DNA from: Dehalococcoidia bacterium
GTDB taxonomy: Bacteria > Chloroflexota > Dehalococcoidia > Lucifugimonadales > GCA-2717565
Reading direction: 5' to 3'
NCBI GenBank assembly: GCA_009692865.1
Contig: SHYH01000006.1
Span: forward strand, 1-44,295
DNA: 44,295 nucleotides
The notes beneath the pieces were generated by a model. It searched no databases. It saw only the letters and a list, made by a program, of their open reading frames with translations, and was not told where the DNA came from. Of this stretch, positions 19,193 through 26,913 are shown piece by piece; within the stretch, counting starts at the first letter, position 1; each line of letters starts with the position of its first letter. The position numbers and the translations under genes were made by a program.

Positions 19193-19741
19193 TCAATACC
19201 CTGACGCATCGCTCTTGGAGGACGTGGACTCCACAGAGTTGGGAACCGCCGGAGCTTGCGAGGTCGCTAGAGCCGCGGGGATAGCCCCACAGGCCATGTA
19301 AACCCCGGCGTTCCCCTTCTGGTGTGCGTTGATGGCGAAGGTGCCTGTGCGCAAAGCGGCCAGGGCCACATTCACCGTAGTGGATGACGTACCCCCGGCG
19401 ATGTTGGTAAGGTCGTATTCAACCCTGCCCAGGGTCGGGCCGCACGGGCCGGTGTGGATGTGGACCAGCTCGGATTCCATTGTCCCAGCCGATAAGCTCA
19501 GCACCACCTCGGTCTGGGCGCCCTTGGCCGTTAGCATGGCCCAACCGTTTTGGCCCGAGCTGTTCTGCGAGTTTAAGACTATGAGGAGAACGTCCTCAGC
19601 CGCCGTCCTCATCATCGCCTCAGCCGTTGCGGTCGGGGGCACCGGCGTCGGAGGAACAGGCGTCGCAGTCGGCTCGGCGGCGCAGGCCCCCATCAGGGCC
19701 ACCAGTACTACCATCATGAGTAAGGCCAGAACTCGCTTCAT
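19193..19741 (-). CDS. CHRD domain-containing lipoprotein
   Basis: 182-residue secreted lipoprotein of unknown role. ATG 19741 is preceded by AAAGGAGG. The N-terminus MKRVLALLMMVVLVALMGAC is a lipoprotein signal with the lipobox Cys at residue 20, followed by a Thr/Pro-rich linker (PTATPVPPTPVPPTATA) like that of the solute-binding protein at 37306. The rest resembles a CHRD domain: SELVHIHTGPCG, a run of small hydrophobic strands with GGTSSTTVNVALAALRTGTF and INAHQKGN..VYMACGAIP. The two Cys in GPCG and ACG and the His residues are conserved CHRD features. The domain was named from chordin and its bacterial function is not established. It is convergent with tRNA-Gly across the terminator. 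Confidence 0.75.
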   Translation of the reverse strand: MKRVLALLMMVVLVALMGACAAEPTATPVPPTPVPPTATAEAMMRTAAEDVLLIVLNSQNSSGQNGWAMLTAKGAQTEVVLSLSAGTMESELVHIHTGPCGPTLGRVEYDLTNIAGGTSSTTVNVALAALRTGTFAINAHQKGNAGVYMACGAIPAALATSQAPAVPNSVESTSSKSDASGY

Positions 19742-19927
19742 CGCATGCCTCCTTTGGCCAGGTTTGCACCGTGGTGTCGATACGCCAAGGAAATTTGTAA
19801 CCCAACATAAGATACGTTGGCCCGCCCACTCAGGATTCATGCCAGGGGGCTTCCCATCCGTTCCAGATACGAGCCGGGGCCAAAGCACGCTATACTGGGG
19901 AGAATCAGCAGAGCCACGGGAGGGACC

Positions 19928-20218
19928 GTGTCCGTCGTCAGCTACCTCAAGCTGGTGCCCAAGCCTGAGTTCCAAACGCAGTTCGAGCAGAACTTACAGG
20001 AGCTTCTCGGGCTCGTACGCCAGCAAGCGGGCTTTGTCCAGGTGGAGGTGCTGCGCCCCGCCGATGACGCCAGCGCCTACGTGATCCTGAGCGAGTGGGA
20101 GAGCGAGGCGGCCTTCAAGACGTGGGAGCACTCGGCCCGCCACCAGGTGGTGATGGACAACTACAACCAGCGGGCGGGCCAGGGCTATACGACGATGCGA
20201 CTGAACCGCTACCGCTAG
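19928..20218 (+). CDS. Antibiotic biosynthesis monooxygenase (ABM) domain protein
   Basis: Predicted 96-residue single-domain ferredoxin-like-fold protein. GTG 19928 is supported by GGGAGGGA immediately upstream; ORF 19817 extends into the intergenic region. The sequence VSYLKLVPKPEFQTQFEQNL, GLVRQQAGFVQVEVLRPAD, YVILSEWESEAAFKTWEHS and HQVVMDN follows the ABM/YgiN pattern of a dimeric alpha-beta domain with the conserved W of EWES. Members include quinol and haem-degrading monooxygenases but many are uncharacterised, so no substrate is proposed. It is divergent from the CHRD lipoprotein gene and ends before the tRNA-Asn promoter. Confidence 0.78.
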   Translation: MSVVSYLKLVPKPEFQTQFEQNLQELLGLVRQQAGFVQVEVLRPADDASAYVILSEWESEAAFKTWEHSARHQVVMDNYNQRAGQGYTTMRLNRYR

Positions 20219-20240
20219 GCTGAGGTTTCCCGACTGGCAG

Positions 20241-20254
20241 CCGGTTGGTCGTAG
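20241..20254 (+). other. tRNA-Asn fragment upstream of the intact tRNA
   Basis: CCGGTTGGTCGTAG is identical to 20364-20377 in tRNA-Asn (3' anticodon stem and variable region), and the ten bases before it (GACTGGCA..) are similar to GGCTGTTA of the tRNA. I interpret it as a partial copy left by recombination at the tRNA gene. Confidence 0.5.
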
Positions 20255-20269
20255 AGAAGTACGCCGCCG

Positions 20270-20299
20270 TTGCTCAGAGCACCAAGGCCCCGCTATAAT
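20270..20299 (+). promoter_or_regulatory. Predicted promoter of tRNA-Asn
   Basis: Perfect TATAAT at 20294-20299 with TTGCTC at 20270-20275 (18-base spacer), 28 bases before the tRNA. Confidence 0.55.
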
Positions 20300-20326
20300 A
20301 GGCCAGCGACCCCTTCCTTCTCACAC

Positions 20327-20401
20327 TCCCGAGTAGCTCAGCGGTAGAGCGGCCGGCTGTTAACCGGTTGGTCGTAGGTTCGAGTCCTACCTCGGGAGCC
20401 A
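20327..20401 (+). tRNA. tRNA-Asn (anticodon GTT)
   Basis: 75-nt cloverleaf: acceptor TCCCGAG/CTCGGGA, D arm GTAGCTCAGCGGTAGAGC, anticodon stem GCCGG/CCGGT with loop CTGTTAA, T arm GTAGGTTCGAGTCCTAC, discriminator G and encoded CCA. Partial tRNA-like copies lie on both sides, and a compositionally distinct islet begins at its 3' end. Confidence 0.97.
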
Positions 20402-20406
20402 GCATG

Positions 20407-20430
20407 TCATAGCTCAGTCATAGAGCGGGC
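20407..20430 (+). pseudogene. Decayed tRNA D-arm fragment
   Basis: TCATAGCTCAGTCATAGAGCGG repeats the D-arm of tRNA-Asn (GTAGCTCAGCGGTAGAGCGG) with a few changes, directly after the intact tRNA. No matching anticodon or T arm follows, so it is a remnant and not a functional tRNA. Confidence 0.5.
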
Positions 20431-20456
20431 CTTTCCTGAAAATGGGTAGAGCAGCG

Positions 20457-21299
20457 CTACCGGACCCATCGAGCAATCCAGGCCCCCATGTGGGCCCGTT
20501 CTTCATCTGGGCCATGGGAGAAGTACATCAGCAACTGGCCGTCTGGCAAACCTAGCAGATTCGGATCACCAGGCACGCCGGGTACCCCAGGGCCGTAGGC
20601 AGGGGTGTCACTGTTGACTAACACCTCTTCAATCTGACCGAAGCTCAGCCCGTTGTTTGAGACGCTCTTACAGACCCCTCCAGACATACCGGTTCCATTA
20701 AAATACAGCTCGACCCGGCCTCCGGTCGACACTGCATGGATGCCACGAATATCACTTCCAAGCAAGCTGACAACTGGGGCTGGTCCACCCCCTAGAGGTC
20801 GTGGCGGGTCAATCCAGTCATCGGGCGCTATCCGCACTCCCGGCTCCGGCGTCCATATCAGCCCATCCGTAGATACCGATGAAAGGGCGACGCCCTTCCT
20901 TCCAAACATATAGTCGAAGGCCCGCTTGAAGCCGGTGTAGTACATCCGTAGCCTGCCGTCAGAAAACCTCACAACAGTTGATCCAAACGTGTCATCCCGG
21001 TCAAGCTCTCCGTGCCAGCCAGGTTCGATGCGCCGGCCAGGCTCACGCCGGAAAGTCAGTCCGCCATCTGAGGAGATGGCGCTTGTGATCCCCTGTTCAT
21101 ACCGATTATTCACAGGATCGTAACCCTTGCAATACATCCGCACCCGCCCGTCTGGCAGGATCACGGGTTCCCCCGTGCTGCAGTTTGCCATGCGCTCCCC
21201 GGGTTCAAAGACCCAAGTTAGCCCATCCATGGAAATGGTTAGCAGCGAAGGAGTCTCTGATGACGTGCGGTTTAACGAGCCTCTTGACATCTGCCTCAT
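20457..21299 (-). CDS. Sialidase/arabinanase-like beta-propeller protein, function unknown
   Basis: 280-residue protein built of repeating blades with Asp-box-like motifs: SMDGLTWVFEPG, SSDGGLTFRREPG, STDGLIWTPEPG and SNNGLSFGQ, each followed by a PDGRVRMYC / SDGRLRMYYTG / GGRVELYFNG / PDGQLLMYF strand. This pattern is that of BNR-repeat and five-bladed glycosidase-like propellers. No signal peptide is seen at the chosen ATG, although most such proteins are secreted, so the N-terminus may be lost or the protein may be cytoplasmic. It is divergent from padR over about 60 AT-rich bases. Base composition is lower in GC than neighbouring genes, consistent with acquisition at tRNA-Asn. Catalytic residues cannot be assigned. 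Confidence 0.62.
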   Translation of the reverse strand: MRQMSRGSLNRTSSETPSLLTISMDGLTWVFEPGERMANCSTGEPVILPDGRVRMYCKGYDPVNNRYEQGITSAISSDGGLTFRREPGRRIEPGWHGELDRDDTFGSTVVRFSDGRLRMYYTGFKRAFDYMFGRKGVALSSVSTDGLIWTPEPGVRIAPDDWIDPPRPLGGGPAPVVSLLGSDIRGIHAVSTGGRVELYFNGTGMSGGVCKSVSNNGLSFGQIEEVLVNSDTPAYGPGVPGVPGDPNLLGLPDGQLLMYFSHGPDEERAHMGAWIARWVR

Positions 21300-21311
21300 A
21301 TTGATGTATCA

Positions 21312-21323
21312 TATATCGATATA
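21312..21323. promoter_or_regulatory. AT-rich palindrome, candidate PadR operator
   Basis: TATATCGATATA is a perfect 12-bp palindrome inside an AT-rich stretch (ATGTATCATATATCGATATACC) in an otherwise GC-rich region. It sits midway between the divergent propeller gene and padR. PadR proteins commonly bind AT-rich dyads containing ATGT/ACAT and regulate themselves, so this is the likely operator. Confidence 0.45.
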
Positions 21324-21360
21324 CCTAACGCTGTTATAGCTGTTCTCAAGAGAGACACCA

Positions 21361-21729
21361 ATGCCTCAAACTCGAGGGCATGATCCCCGGGCCTTCGCCC
21401 CATTGCCCCCAGCGGCGCTTCACGTTCTGCTCGCCATAGGTCCAGACGAGCGGCACGGCTATGCCATCATGGGCGAGGTTGGGCGCATCACCAACGGGGC
21501 AGTGCGAATGGGCCCGGGAACGCTGTACGGGACCATTAAGCGGCTCCTCGATAACGGCCTTATCGAGGAATGCAGCAAGCAAGCTGATCCGCAGCGCACT
21601 GATCAACGGCGGCGCTATTACCGCCTGACATCCCTTGGGCGTACCGCGGTGGCAAGTGAGGTAGAGCGGCTTCAATCCATGATTAACAAGACGGGCGCCC
21701 TAAAGTGGGCGCCTGGGCGGCAGCACTGA
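21361..21729 (+). CDS. PadR family transcriptional regulator
   Basis: 122-residue winged-HTH regulator. LPPAALHVLLAIGPDERHGY then AIMGEVGRITNGAVRMGPGT, LYGTIKRLLDNGLIEE and RRYYRLTSLGRTAV form the classical PadR DNA-binding domain, with a short C-terminal dimer helix. AAGAGAGA precedes the ATG. The stop overlaps the start of the next frame (TGATG), which encodes a decayed membrane protein; such PadR-membrane protein pairs usually form one operon. The partner carries two stops, so this regulator may be an orphan whose remaining target is the divergent propeller gene. Confidence 0.9.
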   Translation: MPQTRGHDPRAFAPLPPAALHVLLAIGPDERHGYAIMGEVGRITNGAVRMGPGTLYGTIKRLLDNGLIEECSKQADPQRTDQRRRYYRLTSLGRTAVASEVERLQSMINKTGALKWAPGRQH

Positions 21730-22322
21730 TGGACAATCATGTCGCGCTCTACCGGCGCATGCTGCTTATTTACCCCGCCAGGTTTCGTCGAGCTTACGGC
21801 GAGGCGATGACCCAACTCTTTGCAGACCTGCTTGCCGATCAGCGCCAGTCTGGTCAGCCCCTGGGCATTTTTCGGCTCTGAGTTCACACATTTATAGACA
21901 CACCCTCAAATGCCTCACGAGAACGAATGGAGGAAACCATACGCAATCAAGCCGCCCTTACCCGCACACTGCTCCTTGCAGTTGCCATCGCCGTCTTCGC
22001 GGCAGTGGGCATTGGCCTTGGGCTCTATGTGTCGCTCGCGATCCTCGTCGCCGGCATCATGGTGCTTATTGCTCGTCGGCGGTCGCTTTCCGACGCCCTG
22101 ATCGGAGATCGGCGGGGCCGCTGGTGGGTGTGGACCCTGGTCGGCTTGGTCATGGTCGGATCTAGCATGATCCTCAGCATGCTTTCTGGTGAAGAAGGCA
22201 GCTAACTTGAATGGCCGCTCTGGAGCTTGCTGTTTTTCACCGGAACTCTCATCGTAGCCGCCTCAATTGTCCGCGCTCTCGCATTGGCCTTCGTACGTCC
22301 CTCCACACCTCCCATCCGGTGA
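21729..22322 (+). pseudogene. PadR-linked membrane protein gene interrupted by two in-frame stops
   Basis: One reading frame runs from ATG 21729 to TGA 22320 and is broken only by TGA at 21879-21881 and TAA at 22203-22205. The first part, ALYRRMLLIYPARFRRAYGE then AMTQLFADLL, is the YRRLLRLYPxRFRxEYGEEM motif that begins many PadR-partner permease or DUF proteins. After the first stop the frame continues METTIRN-like sequence into hydrophobic helices (TLLLAVAIAVFAAVGIGLGL, VWTLVGLVMVGSSMILSML), and after the second stop into SLLFFTGTLIVAASIVRALA. Replacing TGA by TGG would restore the usual RLW. ORF 21927-22205 is the middle piece only. Probably a nonsense-inactivated gene of about 197 residues. 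Confidence 0.72.
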
Positions 22323-22505
22323 GCTCTGACCTGTCACAATTCAGGGAGCTATGCTGCACATAAGGGCTAACATGCGGCCCCGGGTCTATTATGTGCTAGG
22401 CCAAGCCCACCCATGTGCATATCCCCTAATCCTTACGCGCGGTCTCTACACTGGGCTGGGCAAGGATTTGCTACAACAGGTTCTGGGGGCCCCTAGAGCC
22501 CCCGC
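22323..22505. other. Intergenic stretch, no feature recognised
   Basis: Between the membrane-protein relic and the 3' end of the transporter gene. No ORF, RNA or repeat is convincing. Confidence 0.6.
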
Positions 22506-23813
22506 CTACCGCAGCAGGCCCAAGTTGAACTCCAAAAGCAGGATGCCCACTGAGGCCGCCAGCGTCAAAGCGGTCACCACAAGCCCCACCTTCAGAAACT
22601 CCCCAAATCGCACCACCACCCCCTCGCGGTAGGCCTGCTCCACCACGATGAGGTTGGCCACCGCCCCAATGAGCGTGGCGTTGCCCCCCAGGGTGGCGCC
22701 CGCCGCCAGGCTTATCCATAGGGTGTCCCCGGGCAGATGTTGAAGCAGAGGCAGCATCAGCATCGTAAGCGGCACGTTGCTCACGAGCTGGGACACTACA
22801 GCGCTGAACAGGTGTATCGAGAGGATGCCACCTGCGCCGACGCTGAGGTCCACCCGCTGCAGCAGCAGGTCCAGGAGCCCCGCCTGCCGCGCTCCACCGA
22901 TAACCACAAAGAACCCCGCAAAGAACAGCAGCAGCACCCAGTCCACGCTCCTCATCACCTCTGAAGGCCTGATGCCGCTCACCAGCATGGCAGCGGTCCC
23001 TGCAACAAGGGCGATCATAGGGATGCTGAGGCCGATGAACGAGCTGAAGAAGAAGGCCACCGTCACCAGGCCCAGGACCGGAAGAACCCGCGCCAACACC
23101 CTGGTGTCCATCAAACTGGCAGAGGCCGCCGGGTGAAGAAGGGCCGCCGTCTCCCCAGGCAAAGGCCGAGAAACGCCCAGCGAAGGTGCAACGAGGGGCC
23201 CCGGCACCTCAGACGCGAGCTTTCTCCTGTAGAACAGCCAGAGGACCCCCAGCAGGATCAGTGTCCCCACGATAGCCACCGGGGCCAGGTAGACGAAGAA
23301 GCGGGCGAAGGAGATGCCCGAGGTGACGCCGATGAGCATGTTCTGGGGGTTACCCACGATGGTGGCCGTGGAGCCGATGTTGGAGGCCATGGCCTCGCCG
23401 ATAAGATAGGGCACCGGGTTGGCCCGCTGGAGGCGGCAGGCCTGGATGACCACGGGGGTGAAGAGAAGGACCACCACGTCGTTGACCAGCAGGGCGCTGG
23501 CCACGGCGGTCATCACCACCACGCTGACGAGGAGCTTAGGCGGGCTGGAGGCCACCGTTACCGCCCTGGCCGCCAGCACCTCAAAGAACCCCCCTCGCTG
23601 GAGGACCGCCACCAGGAGCATCATGCCAAAGAGGAGGGTCAGGGTGTTGAAGTCTACTGAGGCGACAGCCTCCTGGAAGGTCAGGACCCCCGCCAGGATC
23701 ATGAGGACAGCGCCCAGGAGGGCCGCCGCCGGACGGTCCAGGTTCAGACGAGGAAGACGCGTGACGGCAATGCCCGTATAGGTCACCGCCAGGATGATGC
23801 CTGCTTCTAACAT
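22506..23813 (-). CDS. ArsB/NhaD/SLC13-type ion transporter
   Basis: 435-residue polytopic membrane protein of the ion transporter superfamily (COG1055-like). About ten to twelve hydrophobic helices are visible. The diagnostic blocks are LTLLFGMMLLVAVLQRGGFF near residue 60, LVNDVVVLLFTPVVIQ, the first signature NIGSTATIVGNPQNMLIG (about residue 145) and its second-half counterpart SNVPLTMLMLPLL followed by AAGATLGGNATLIGAVANL. The two inverted halves are separated by a cytoplasmic loop with SEVPGPLVAPSLG. Homologues carry arsenite, Na+/H+ or dicarboxylates; there is no ars gene nearby, so substrate is not assigned. The start MLEAGIILAVTYTGIAVTR is the only sensible one. Confidence 0.85.
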   Translation of the reverse strand: MLEAGIILAVTYTGIAVTRLPRLNLDRPAAALLGAVLMILAGVLTFQEAVASVDFNTLTLLFGMMLLVAVLQRGGFFEVLAARAVTVASSPPKLLVSVVVMTAVASALLVNDVVVLLFTPVVIQACRLQRANPVPYLIGEAMASNIGSTATIVGNPQNMLIGVTSGISFARFFVYLAPVAIVGTLILLGVLWLFYRRKLASEVPGPLVAPSLGVSRPLPGETAALLHPAASASLMDTRVLARVLPVLGLVTVAFFFSSFIGLSIPMIALVAGTAAMLVSGIRPSEVMRSVDWVLLLFFAGFFVVIGGARQAGLLDLLLQRVDLSVGAGGILSIHLFSAVVSQLVSNVPLTMLMLPLLQHLPGDTLWISLAAGATLGGNATLIGAVANLIVVEQAYREGVVVRFGEFLKVGLVVTALTLAASVGILLLEFNLGLLR

Positions 23814-23855
23814 AAAACCAAGAGAAAACGCTTACGGCCTTGCACCAAAGCCCAC

Positions 23856-24434
23856 TCATGCCACCTTGGCAACGTGTCGCTTCGAAGGACCCTCCCGGGC
23901 GAGCTTCCCCTCGCGCATGAGGATGCCAATGATGCTGTAAGATAGGTAATCCTTGGAGCCGCCGCCGTAGTCGCTACGAAGGCCGAGGAGGCTTGCGGCT
24001 TCGGGGTTAGTAATCCCCTTCGGGTTGACCTTCGCGAACTCCAGGACAGCGTTCTTGAGCAGCGCCAGGCCGATCTGGGCCTTCTCCTTCACCCCCTGGG
24101 GTAGAACGACTTCGCGTCGACTCTTCGTACCGAGGCCCGATGGCAGAACAGAGTTGGTCAGCAAACCGCCGGTGTCCTCGGTGCCAAAGGCAGAGATCAA
24201 TTCGGCTTCGAGATTGATGGCTTGCAATTCGGAGACCTCCTCCACCAGCGGGGCAACAAGGACCTCATGGCCCGCAGTTCTGATCTCTTGGATGCGGCGC
24301 CCCGTGCGAGTGGCATCGGGCCTGACGAGGTGGTCATAAGCGCGAACGCCTGTGCCTTTGCCGACGTAGAACGTGCGCGCGGGCGAAGTGCGAGGATCCT
24401 TCAGCGCGTACACGTAGTACGAGGTCTCGCTCAT
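23856..24434 (-). CDS. GIY-YIG nuclease-domain protein (LEM3-like)
   Basis: 192-residue protein. The N-terminal domain reads YYVYALKDPRTSPARTFYVG then KGTGVRAYDHL, the GIY-YIG core in its LEM-3-like form, with the Tyr pair, the Arg of GVRAYDH and a Glu in NLEAELI as expected catalytic residues. The C-terminal third (GITNPEAASLLGLRSDYGGG, DYLSYSIIGILMREGKL) looks like a winged-helix DNA-binding module. AGGAGG precedes the ATG. Similar proteins are scattered in bacteria without known function; a DNA-cleaving role in repair or defence is possible but unproven. No toxin, methylase or phage gene flanks it. Confidence 0.75.
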   Translation of the reverse strand: MSETSYYVYALKDPRTSPARTFYVGKGTGVRAYDHLVRPDATRTGRRIQEIRTAGHEVLVAPLVEEVSELQAINLEAELISAFGTEDTGGLLTNSVLPSGLGTKSRREVVLPQGVKEKAQIGLALLKNAVLEFAKVNPKGITNPEAASLLGLRSDYGGGSKDYLSYSIIGILMREGKLAREGPSKRHVAKVA

Positions 24435-24600
24435 TGGACCTCCTATTCCTAATCCTGGATCGGGCTAACTTCCGATCAGGCTGCACTTTTGCAATAAGAT
24501 ACTCCAAACGGAGCGTCATACGTTGGGCTAGAACACTGGGTGGCAAGATGGTTTTGGGTGTCGTGCGCTCATCTCAGGATGAGCGGGGAGTCCTCTCCAC

Positions 24601-25427
24601 CTATCCGCGGGAGAGGGCACTCCCTCCTGCCTGGGACCACCTGGCCTCCTGCACCACCAGGAAGTCCACCAGCACCCGGTCAAACTCCTTTTGGCGCTCA
24701 ATATGGGGCCAATGGCCGCACTCCTCAAACACGTGAAGCCTTCCTAGCGGCAGACAGCGGGCTGCCTCCTCGCCGTGGGCCACGGGAAAGACGCGGTCCT
24801 GGCGTCCCCACATAACCAGAGTTGGAACGGAGAGGGAAGAGAGTTGGTCCTTCAGCACCATGGCAGGCTTCACACCACGCACCGTCACCCCCGCCCGCAA
24901 GATGTGCAGCAACGCCTCCTTGTTTCCGGGACGCCGGCGTTCCTGGTACAGGGCCTCCACCAGGTCACTGGGAATGAGCGCGGGATTGTAGAACAGAATA
25001 CGCATCAAGCGGCGAATGGACCCCCGGCAGGGACGAGCCATCCCCTCGCCCACCCCCGGGAGGACCATGGCGCGCAAGAACCCGGCCGCCTCTCGTCCCA
25101 GGCCTGCGCTGTCCTCCAGCACCAGAGAGCGGACTCGGCCAGGGTTGTCCCGGGCCACTTGAAGAGCCAGAAGACCCCCCAGCGAGTTGCCAACCAGGTG
25201 GGCCGAGGAGATAGCCAGGCCATCCAAGAATCCCGTGACAAAAGCTGCTCCCTGTTCAGGGGTGTAGGGAGGCCGTGGCCAGGGAGATCAGGAGCGTACA
25301 CCGTGCATTGGGACGCCAAGGAGGGCATGTTCCCATGGCACACCAGGGCAGCCTCGCCCAGGCCGTGGAGGAGCACTATAGGAGGGCCTGCCCCCGCCCA
25401 AAAGTAGCGCACCGGCTCTCCCAGCAC
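24601..25427 (-). pseudogene. Alpha/beta hydrolase with an internal frameshift
   Basis: Two overlapping minus-strand frames together make one alpha/beta hydrolase. The N-terminal frame (25427 downward) has GPPIVLLHGLGEA (oxyanion HG) and YAPDLPGHG. The C-terminal frame has SSAHLVGNSLGGLLALQ (nucleophile Ser), WGRQDRVFP (Asp) and EECGHWPHIERQKEF (His). The join lies near 25263-25275, where the second frame can be followed back as YTPEQGAAFVTGFLDGL, so a one-base change separates DLPGHG from it. All triad residues survive, which suggests a recent mutation or a sequencing error. The N-terminal frame begins with GTG directly after TAG and may lack a few residues. Substrate unknown; resembles the MhpC/BioH group. 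Confidence 0.78.
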
Positions 25428-25534
25428 CTAGAGAACGGCCTCTTGCCCTGGGGCTTTTATCATGAACAGCACCTATTGGAGTGCCGAGTGTAGGCAATGG
25501 CTAGGTTGAGCATGCCGAAGCTGGAACCGATGAC

Positions 25535-26110
25535 CTAGCGGAGGAAGCTGATCTTGTCTCGAGGCCAGTAGGTGAACCAGACCCTCCCAACTATGTTCTC
25601 AGCAGGCACCGGGCCCCAGTGACGTGAGTCGTTGCTGTGGTTCCGGTTGTCCCCCATAACAAAATAGCTGTCCGGCGGCACGGTGTAGGGCTCCGTAGAA
25701 TCGAAGGCGCCTTCCACCTGGTAGGAGTCCGGCAAAGGCGTCCCGTTGACGTACACCCGCCCCTGGCGGATGACAACGGTCTCTCCCGGCAAGGCGATCA
25801 CCCGCTTGACGTAGTCTGTACCGGGATCCGGTGGAGCATGGAAGACGATGACATCTCCCCGCTGGGGTGGGTGGAGCCGGTACTTAGTGACGAGTTGGGG
25901 GTCCTTCACCCCGGGAAGAAAGGCCTCCACCCTGGTCAGATTGAGGTGGATGTAGCCCAGCTTGTTCACCAGGAGATGCTCGCCGTTCTCCAGCGTGGGG
26001 ACCATACTGGAGCCATACACGCGATAGTTCTGGACCGAGGCTTGCAGGCCCAGGAACAGCAGCAGGGCAAGGACCACCACCTCGAGGGTCTCACGGATGA
26101 ATCGCACCAC
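25535..26110 (-). CDS. lepB: Signal peptidase I
   Basis: 191-residue membrane-anchored serine protease that removes signal peptides from exported proteins. A single N-terminal helix (ETLEVVVLALLLFLGLQASV, residues 7-26) precedes the catalytic domain. Catalytic Ser35 lies in YGSSMVPTL and the general base Lys102 in DYVKRVIALPGE. The substrate-pocket blocks RGDVIVFH and VMGDNRNHSNDSRHWGPV are intact. Length suits a single-helix Gram-positive-like SPase. It is divergent from the ECF sigma gene and would process the exported proteins seen in this window, except lipoproteins, which need LspA. Confidence 0.96.
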   Translation of the reverse strand: MVRFIRETLEVVVLALLLFLGLQASVQNYRVYGSSMVPTLENGEHLLVNKLGYIHLNLTRVEAFLPGVKDPQLVTKYRLHPPQRGDVIVFHAPPDPGTDYVKRVIALPGETVVIRQGRVYVNGTPLPDSYQVEGAFDSTEPYTVPPDSYFVMGDNRNHSNDSRHWGPVPAENIVGRVWFTYWPRDKISFLR

Positions 26111-26141
26111 GTCTGCACCCTCTATCGAAGGATCTCGCCCT

Positions 26142-26168
26142 ATTATACCCCTTCACAGCTTTACACAA
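26142..26168 (-). promoter_or_regulatory. Candidate promoter of lepB
   Basis: On the minus strand a perfect TATAAT (plus 26142-26147) lies about 30 bases before the ATG, with TTGTGT (plus 26163-26168) at a short 15-base spacing. The -10 is convincing, the -35 is not. Confidence 0.4.
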
Positions 26169-26323
26169 AAACACCGCTAGCACCTTGCCACCGTGGGGGT
26201 AGGGAGCGCCCTGCCCCCTTCACGAACAGCCCGGAGGCGACCACCAGACTGGCTAGCATACTCCTGCCCTTTTCGGTACCCTGGAGCACAACCGTCTGGG
26301 TCGCGGAGGAAGCAAGGGCAAAG

Positions 26324-26884
26324 GTGGAGCAGGACCTCGTGCAACGAAGCCGCCTGGGCGACCTGACGGCCTTCAACCAACTGGTGGAACGGTACCAGGG
26401 CCCCGTGTACAACCTGGCCCTCCGGATGCTCAGCTACGAGGCAGCGGCCGAAGACGTGACCCAAGAGGTGTTCCTGTCGGCCTACCGCGCCCTGGGGCAG
26501 TACCGTGAGGGAAGCTTCAAGGCCTGGCTCCTCACCATCACTGCCAACGCCTGCCGCGACCTCCTCCGCAAGCGAAAGCGCCGCCAGGAGACCTCCCTTG
26601 AGGAGATGGTGGAGACGTCGGGGGACAGGAGTGTCTCCCCATCCCCGACCCCCGAGGAGTACACCCTGCGTCGAGAGGTCCAGCGCGAGATCCAACAAGC
26701 CCTGAACCACCTGAGCCACGACCACCGCCTCGCCGTGCTCCTCGTGAACCTCCAGGGCCTGGACTACGGCGAGGCGGCCCGGGCGATGGGGGTCTCTCTA
26801 GGCACCCTCAAGTCGCGCCTCAGCAGGGGCCGAGCCCAACTCCGAGAGCACCTCCTGACTGCGCGAGGAACCCGTGAGCCCTAA
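26324..26884 (+). CDS. ECF-type RNA polymerase sigma factor (SigE/RpoE-like)
   Basis: Predicted 186-residue extracytoplasmic-function sigma factor. Region 2 spans RSRLGDLTAFNQLVERYQGP, VYNLALRMLSYEAAAEDVTQ and EVFLSAYRALGQY; region 4 is LNHLSHDHRLAVLLVNLQGL, DYGEAARAMGVSLGTLKSRL and SRGRAQLRE. GTG 26324 is chosen because EQDLVQRSRLGD is the usual beginning and a purine-rich GGAGGAAGCAAGGG lies upstream; the ORF from 25637 is antisense to lepB in its first part. A zinc-finger anti-sigma gene follows after 29 bases, giving a sigma/anti-sigma operon. Its target promoters cannot be identified from this window. Confidence 0.92.
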   Translation: MEQDLVQRSRLGDLTAFNQLVERYQGPVYNLALRMLSYEAAAEDVTQEVFLSAYRALGQYREGSFKAWLLTITANACRDLLRKRKRRQETSLEEMVETSGDRSVSPSPTPEEYTLRREVQREIQQALNHLSHDHRLAVLLVNLQGLDYGEAARAMGVSLGTLKSRLSRGRAQLREHLLTARGTREP

Positions 26885-26913
26885 CGTGCGTCTCATATAA
26901 GGGGAAACAAAGC

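Noticed and set aside
20407-20456. Second tRNA gene after tRNA-Asn
   Set aside because: Only the D-arm region is recognisable; no acceptor pairing, anticodon arm or T arm can be formed.
21927-22205. Independent 92-aa membrane protein gene
   Set aside because: It is in the same frame as the segments on both sides and is better explained as the middle of one interrupted gene.
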